Of a DNA stretch of 8,625 nucleotides, positions 6,184 to 8,625 are shown piece by piece; positions within the stretch are counted from its first letter, which is position 1, and every line of letters starts with the position of its first letter. The position numbers and the translations under genes were made by a program. Origin of the DNA: Rickettsia typhi (GTDB taxonomy: Bacteria > Pseudomonadota > Alphaproteobacteria > Rickettsiales > UBA1997); assembly GCA_945888585.1 (NCBI GenBank), contig CAMDAI010000045.1:1-8625 (forward strand), in the 5' to 3' direction. The notes beneath the pieces are model-generated. The model searched no databases. It worked only from the letters and a program-made list of their open reading frames with translations, and was not told the origin of the DNA.

Positions 6184-7216
6184 AATTTTTTAACATTAAT
6201 TGGAGATTTTTTTCTAATTTATTTAGATCAACAAAAAGACTACCTTGATGAAAATCTGGAATTTTTCCGCACGCTTGGCATTCTTGATATAGATAATTAA
6301 TTCCAGTGAAACAAGCAAGTTTATAGTATTCGGTAATTAATTTGAATTCATCAGGCTTGGAAGCTAATTCCAATAAAAAACCACCTTTTTTCATAAATAA
6401 TACATTGCTAAACCCAGCACCATGAGGACCAATTATGTATTTAGCATTATTACAAATAGAAATTTGATCTTCATAGGAATATTGCTCCATTAAAACTTTT
6501 TTAAAACCATATTTTTTTACTAAAGTTACAAAATCAGTTTCATTTTCAATAAATCGAAGTTGAGAACCTTCTCGGGAAATATAAATTTTGTCGCCCAAAT
6601 TAACTTCTGTGGAAATATTGCTTAACAATATTTCCTTGATTTCCCAAAAGGCAACAGGATTATTTTGATAAGTGAGCGGAAAAAATAATTCTTTAACTTT
6701 AATATGAGATTTTCTTCTTAAATAAAGAATCTGATTTTTTTTAATCCCAAATTTTTCTAATGATTGGGAGATAAATTTTAATTTCTGATATCTTTTTGGA
6801 AGTATTAATATTGAATCTTGAATCAGGTTATTTTGTTTTAAAACCAAAAGCCTATGAAGAGCAATTAAATGCCAATGATAATAATTGGTTGACCATTCAT
6901 CAGTAATTAAAATAAAACGTTTATTTGGACTAAAATTTATTTGTGGAAAAATATATTTAAGAAAAAATTTATAACCCGTTTGATATTTCTTATAAGATAA
7001 TTCGCTTATACAAGTTTCTCTAATGATATTAAAATAACTAAAAACCACACTATTAGTGGCAATATTTACATTTTGATATTTTTTAACTATAGAATTATGA
7101 TAATTTTCCGCTTGATATTTTTTAAAAATATCAAATTCTGGATTATCTTGATCAAAATTATATGGTGCAGAAAAGTCAAATTTTTCATACAATAAAACAT
7201 CATTTGCATTATTCAT
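6176..7216 (-). CDS. Glycosyltransferase family 61 (DUF563-type) protein
   Basis: This 346-residue protein resembles the GT61/DUF563 glycosyltransferases, which transfer sugars to glycans; in bacteria they occur mainly in surface polysaccharide gene sets. Signs seen are an aromatic block STNYYHWHLIALHRLLVL (109-126) matching the family's '.NYYHW..D.L.RL' segment, KIYISREGSQLRFIENE (210-226) matching 'YISR.....R...NE', and IIGPHGAGFSNVLFM (261-275) followed by LLEL (281-284), the most diagnostic part. There is no signal peptide or membrane span, so it probably works in the cytoplasm. The first 95 residues are Tyr/Asn/Lys-rich and I cannot match them. Its stop overlaps the cmk start by 8 bases, making it the first gene of a unit with cmk and purH, an unexpected partner set. 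The sugar donor and acceptor cannot be told. Confidence 0.8.
   Translation of the reverse strand: MNNANDVLLYEKFDFSAPYNFDQDNPEFDIFKKYQAENYHNSIVKKYQNVNIATNSVVFSYFNIIRETCISELSYKKYQTGYKFFLKYIFPQINFSPNKRFILITDEWSTNYYHWHLIALHRLLVLKQNNLIQDSILILPKRYQKLKFISQSLEKFGIKKNQILYLRRKSHIKVKELFFPLTYQNNPVAFWEIKEILLSNISTEVNLGDKIYISREGSQLRFIENETDFVTLVKKYGFKKVLMEQYSYEDQISICNNAKYIIGPHGAGFSNVLFMKKGGFLLELASKPDEFKLITEYYKLACFTGINYLYQECQACGKIPDFHQGSLFVDLNKLEKNLQLMLKNYV
6611..6635. repeat. Perfect 10-bp stem-loop inside the glycosyltransferase gene
   Basis: Arms GGAAATATTG (6611-6620) and CAATATTTCC (6626-6635) are exact reverse complements around a 5-base loop (CTTAA). It lies in the part coding for residues near 194-203 of the glycosyltransferase, outside the conserved motifs. 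It could form a hairpin in the mRNA. With this A/T content a chance origin is quite possible, and there is no T run on the transcribed strand that would make it a terminator. Confidence 0.4.
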
Positions 7217-7373
7217 AAAATAAATCTTAAATTACAAAATTCTAAAAAATAATTTTAATTATTATCATTTACCAGAATTAAAAAACTACAAGTTAAAAAT
7301 TTTACTCTGGGTTAAATATTCTGCATTTTTTAAAGATAATAATTAATTATAAATAATAAAAATTGAATCACAC
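7217..7373. promoter_or_regulatory. Divergent promoter region between the glycosyltransferase gene and aroC
   Basis: This 157-base gap lies between two divergent genes and should carry both promoters. It is extremely A/T-rich. On the plus strand GATAAT (7335-7340) and TATAAA (7348-7353) are possible -10 elements for aroC, but no clear -35 accompanies either, and such strings are common by chance here. The bases directly before the aroC ATG (AATTGAATCACAC) contain no Shine-Dalgarno. No hairpin or small gene stands out. Confidence 0.4.
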
Positions 7374-8444
7374 ATGACTAATAGATTTGGTAATTTATTT
7401 TCTTTTACAAGCTGGGGCGAAAGCCATGGGGAAGCCATTGGATGTGTAATTGATGGTTGCCCTTCAATGATAGATCTTTGTGAAGAGGATATTCAAAAAT
7501 ATTTAGATCGTAGAAAGCCAGGACAATCTAAGTTCACTACTCAAAGACAAGAAGAAGATAAGGTAAAAATTCTCTCTGGTGTATTTGAAGGAAAAACTAC
7601 CGGAACACCAATTTCACTTATTATTTTTAATCAAGATCAAAAAAGCAAAGATTATTCAGAAATTAAAGATAAATTTCGTCCTTCTCATGCCGATTATACT
7701 TATTTTAAAAAATATGGCATTAGAGATTATCGTGGTGGTGGAAGATCTTCAGCCAGAGAAACTGCGATGCGCGTTGCTGCTGGTGCTGTGGCAATAAAAG
7801 TTTTAGAAAAAGAAAATATTAAAATTACTGGTTATCTATCTCAACTTGGCAGTAAAAAAATTAATAGAGAAAACATTAATTTTTCTGAAATTAATAATAA
7901 TGATTTCTTCTGTCCGGATAATTCAGTTGTTAGCTATTGGGAAAATTATTTGTCAGATATTAGAAAAAATGGTAATTCGGTTGGAGCCAAAATTGAACTA
8001 GTTGGAACCGGAATTCCAGTTGGCTTAGGAGAGCCAATTTATAACAAATTAGACAGTGCCATTGCTTCGGCACTAATGAGTATTAATGCTGTTAAAGCAG
8101 TTGAAATTGGAGCTGGAGTTCAAGCTGCTGAATTAATAGGAACAGAAAATGCTGATGAAATGTGGATGGAAAATGGTCAGTTAAAGTTTTCTTCTAATCA
8201 TGCTGGAGGTGTTTTAGGAGGAATATCATCAGGTCAAGATATTGTTGCTAGTTTTGTTGTTAAACCAACTAGTTCAATTTTATCACCAAAGAAAACTATA
8301 GACATCAATGGCAATAATTGTGAAATTATTACTAAGGGAAGACATGATCCCTGTGTTGGCATCAGAGCAGTTCCGGTTGGAGAGGCTATGCTTGCCTGTG
8401 TAATTCTAGATCATCTTCTGATTAATAGAGCTTACTCAAAATAA
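7374..8444 (+). CDS. aroC: Chorismate synthase
   Basis: AroC makes chorismate from 5-enolpyruvylshikimate-3-phosphate using reduced FMN, the last shared step to aromatic amino acids, folate and quinones. The 356-residue protein has the standard length. Motifs are [20 protein letters not shown] (11-30) with conserved His 18, RRKPGQS (46-52), [10 protein letters not shown] (101-110) with conserved His 105, [20 protein letters not shown] (119-138), [17 protein letters not shown] (274-290) and [18 protein letters not shown] (322-339). All known active-site blocks are intact. The start is the ATG giving [19 protein letters not shown], which matches family N-termini. It stands alone on the plus strand, divergent from the glycosyltransferase gene and overlapping the stop of the bamB-like gene by 9 bases. 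No Shine-Dalgarno is visible. Confidence 0.98.
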   Translation: MTNRFGNLFSFTSWGESHGEAIGCVIDGCPSMIDLCEEDIQKYLDRRKPGQSKFTTQRQEEDKVKILSGVFEGKTTGTPISLIIFNQDQKSKDYSEIKDKFRPSHADYTYFKKYGIRDYRGGGRSSARETAMRVAAGAVAIKVLEKENIKITGYLSQLGSKKINRENINFSEINNNDFFCPDNSVVSYWENYLSDIRKNGNSVGAKIELVGTGIPVGLGEPIYNKLDSAIASALMSINAVKAVEIGAGVQAAELIGTENADEMWMENGQLKFSSNHAGGVLGGISSGQDIVASFVVKPTSSILSPKKTIDINGNNCEIITKGRHDPCVGIRAVPVGEAMLACVILDHLLINRAYSK

Positions 8445-8625
8445 TCTTACTCTACAACCCAGTAAATTAACTGAAAATCTGCCAATAGTGTGAAGATAAA
8501 GCTTTTTATCTACCACAATTGGAGTGTGATAAATTTTTTGTTCAGTGTTAATAGTTTTAATAATTTTCCCATCCAGTGGAGAAATTATCAAAAGTTTACG
8601 ATTGATGTCGGAAAGAATCAGATGA
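8436..8625 (-). CDS. bamB: BamB-like PQQ/beta-propeller protein (partial, only the C-terminus is in the window)
   Basis: On the minus strand a frame is open from the right edge (first full codon at 8622-8624) to a TGA at 8436-8438, giving 62 residues. The text reads [20 protein letters not shown], then [20 protein letters not shown] and [16 protein letters not shown]. The pattern 'L...D.N.KLLI..P.DGKI....... TPIVV..KLYL.T.GR..V.L' matches the last blade of BamB, the beta-propeller lipoprotein of the outer-membrane BAM complex. The usual family end comes soon after the last strand, as here, though the final CRVRLF is atypical. Another protein with PQQ-type propeller repeats is possible because most of the gene is outside the window. 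Its 3' end overlaps aroC by 9 bases. Confidence 0.7.
   Translation of the reverse strand, partial: HLILSDINRKLLIISPLDGKIIKTINTEQKIYHTPIVVDKKLYLHTIGRFSVNLLGCRVRLF

Noticed and set aside
7579..7797. Second plus-strand reading frame of 72 codons inside aroC
   Set aside because: It is an out-of-frame overlap of conserved chorismate synthase coding sequence.

Overview
The window comes from a strongly AT-rich bacterium, most likely an alphaproteobacterium. The best clues are a short L32 ribosomal protein without the zinc-binding cysteine pairs, a BamE of the alphaproteobacterial kind, and a palindrome whose ends resemble the palindromic repeats of Rickettsiales. Histidine, purine and chorismate enzymes are all present and intact, which argues against an extremely reduced parasite. 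The exact lineage cannot be fixed from this window.

Layout, left to right: plsX (minus, 3' end beyond the left edge, GTG start) and rpmF (minus) form a conserved rpmF-plsX unit. Divergent from it are bamE (plus) and a small putative lipoprotein (plus) that begins on the base after the bamE stop. lpxC (minus) converges on them. A roughly 340-base intergenic stretch then holds a perfect 16-bp hairpin, followed by hisA (plus). purH, cmk and a family 61 type glycosyltransferase lie on the minus strand, transcribed as glycosyltransferase-cmk-purH. aroC (plus) is divergent from that unit and meets the 3' end of a bamB-like beta-propeller gene (minus), which runs off the right edge.

The genes fall into two themes. 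Envelope building is represented by plsX (phospholipid precursor), lpxC (lipid A), bamE and bamB (outer-membrane protein assembly), a possible new lipoprotein and a glycosyltransferase. Core biosynthesis is represented by hisA, purH, cmk, aroC and rpmF. Strand switches are frequent and all three convergent gene pairs overlap at their 3' ends, so the genome looks compact. Strong Shine-Dalgarno sequences are absent in front of nearly all starts.

I see no phage, transposon, CRISPR array, tRNA, rRNA or obvious new multi-gene system. The items most worth following are the hairpin and unusual leader of hisA, the unrecognised lipoprotein beside bamE, and the glycosyltransferase fused into the cmk-purH unit.
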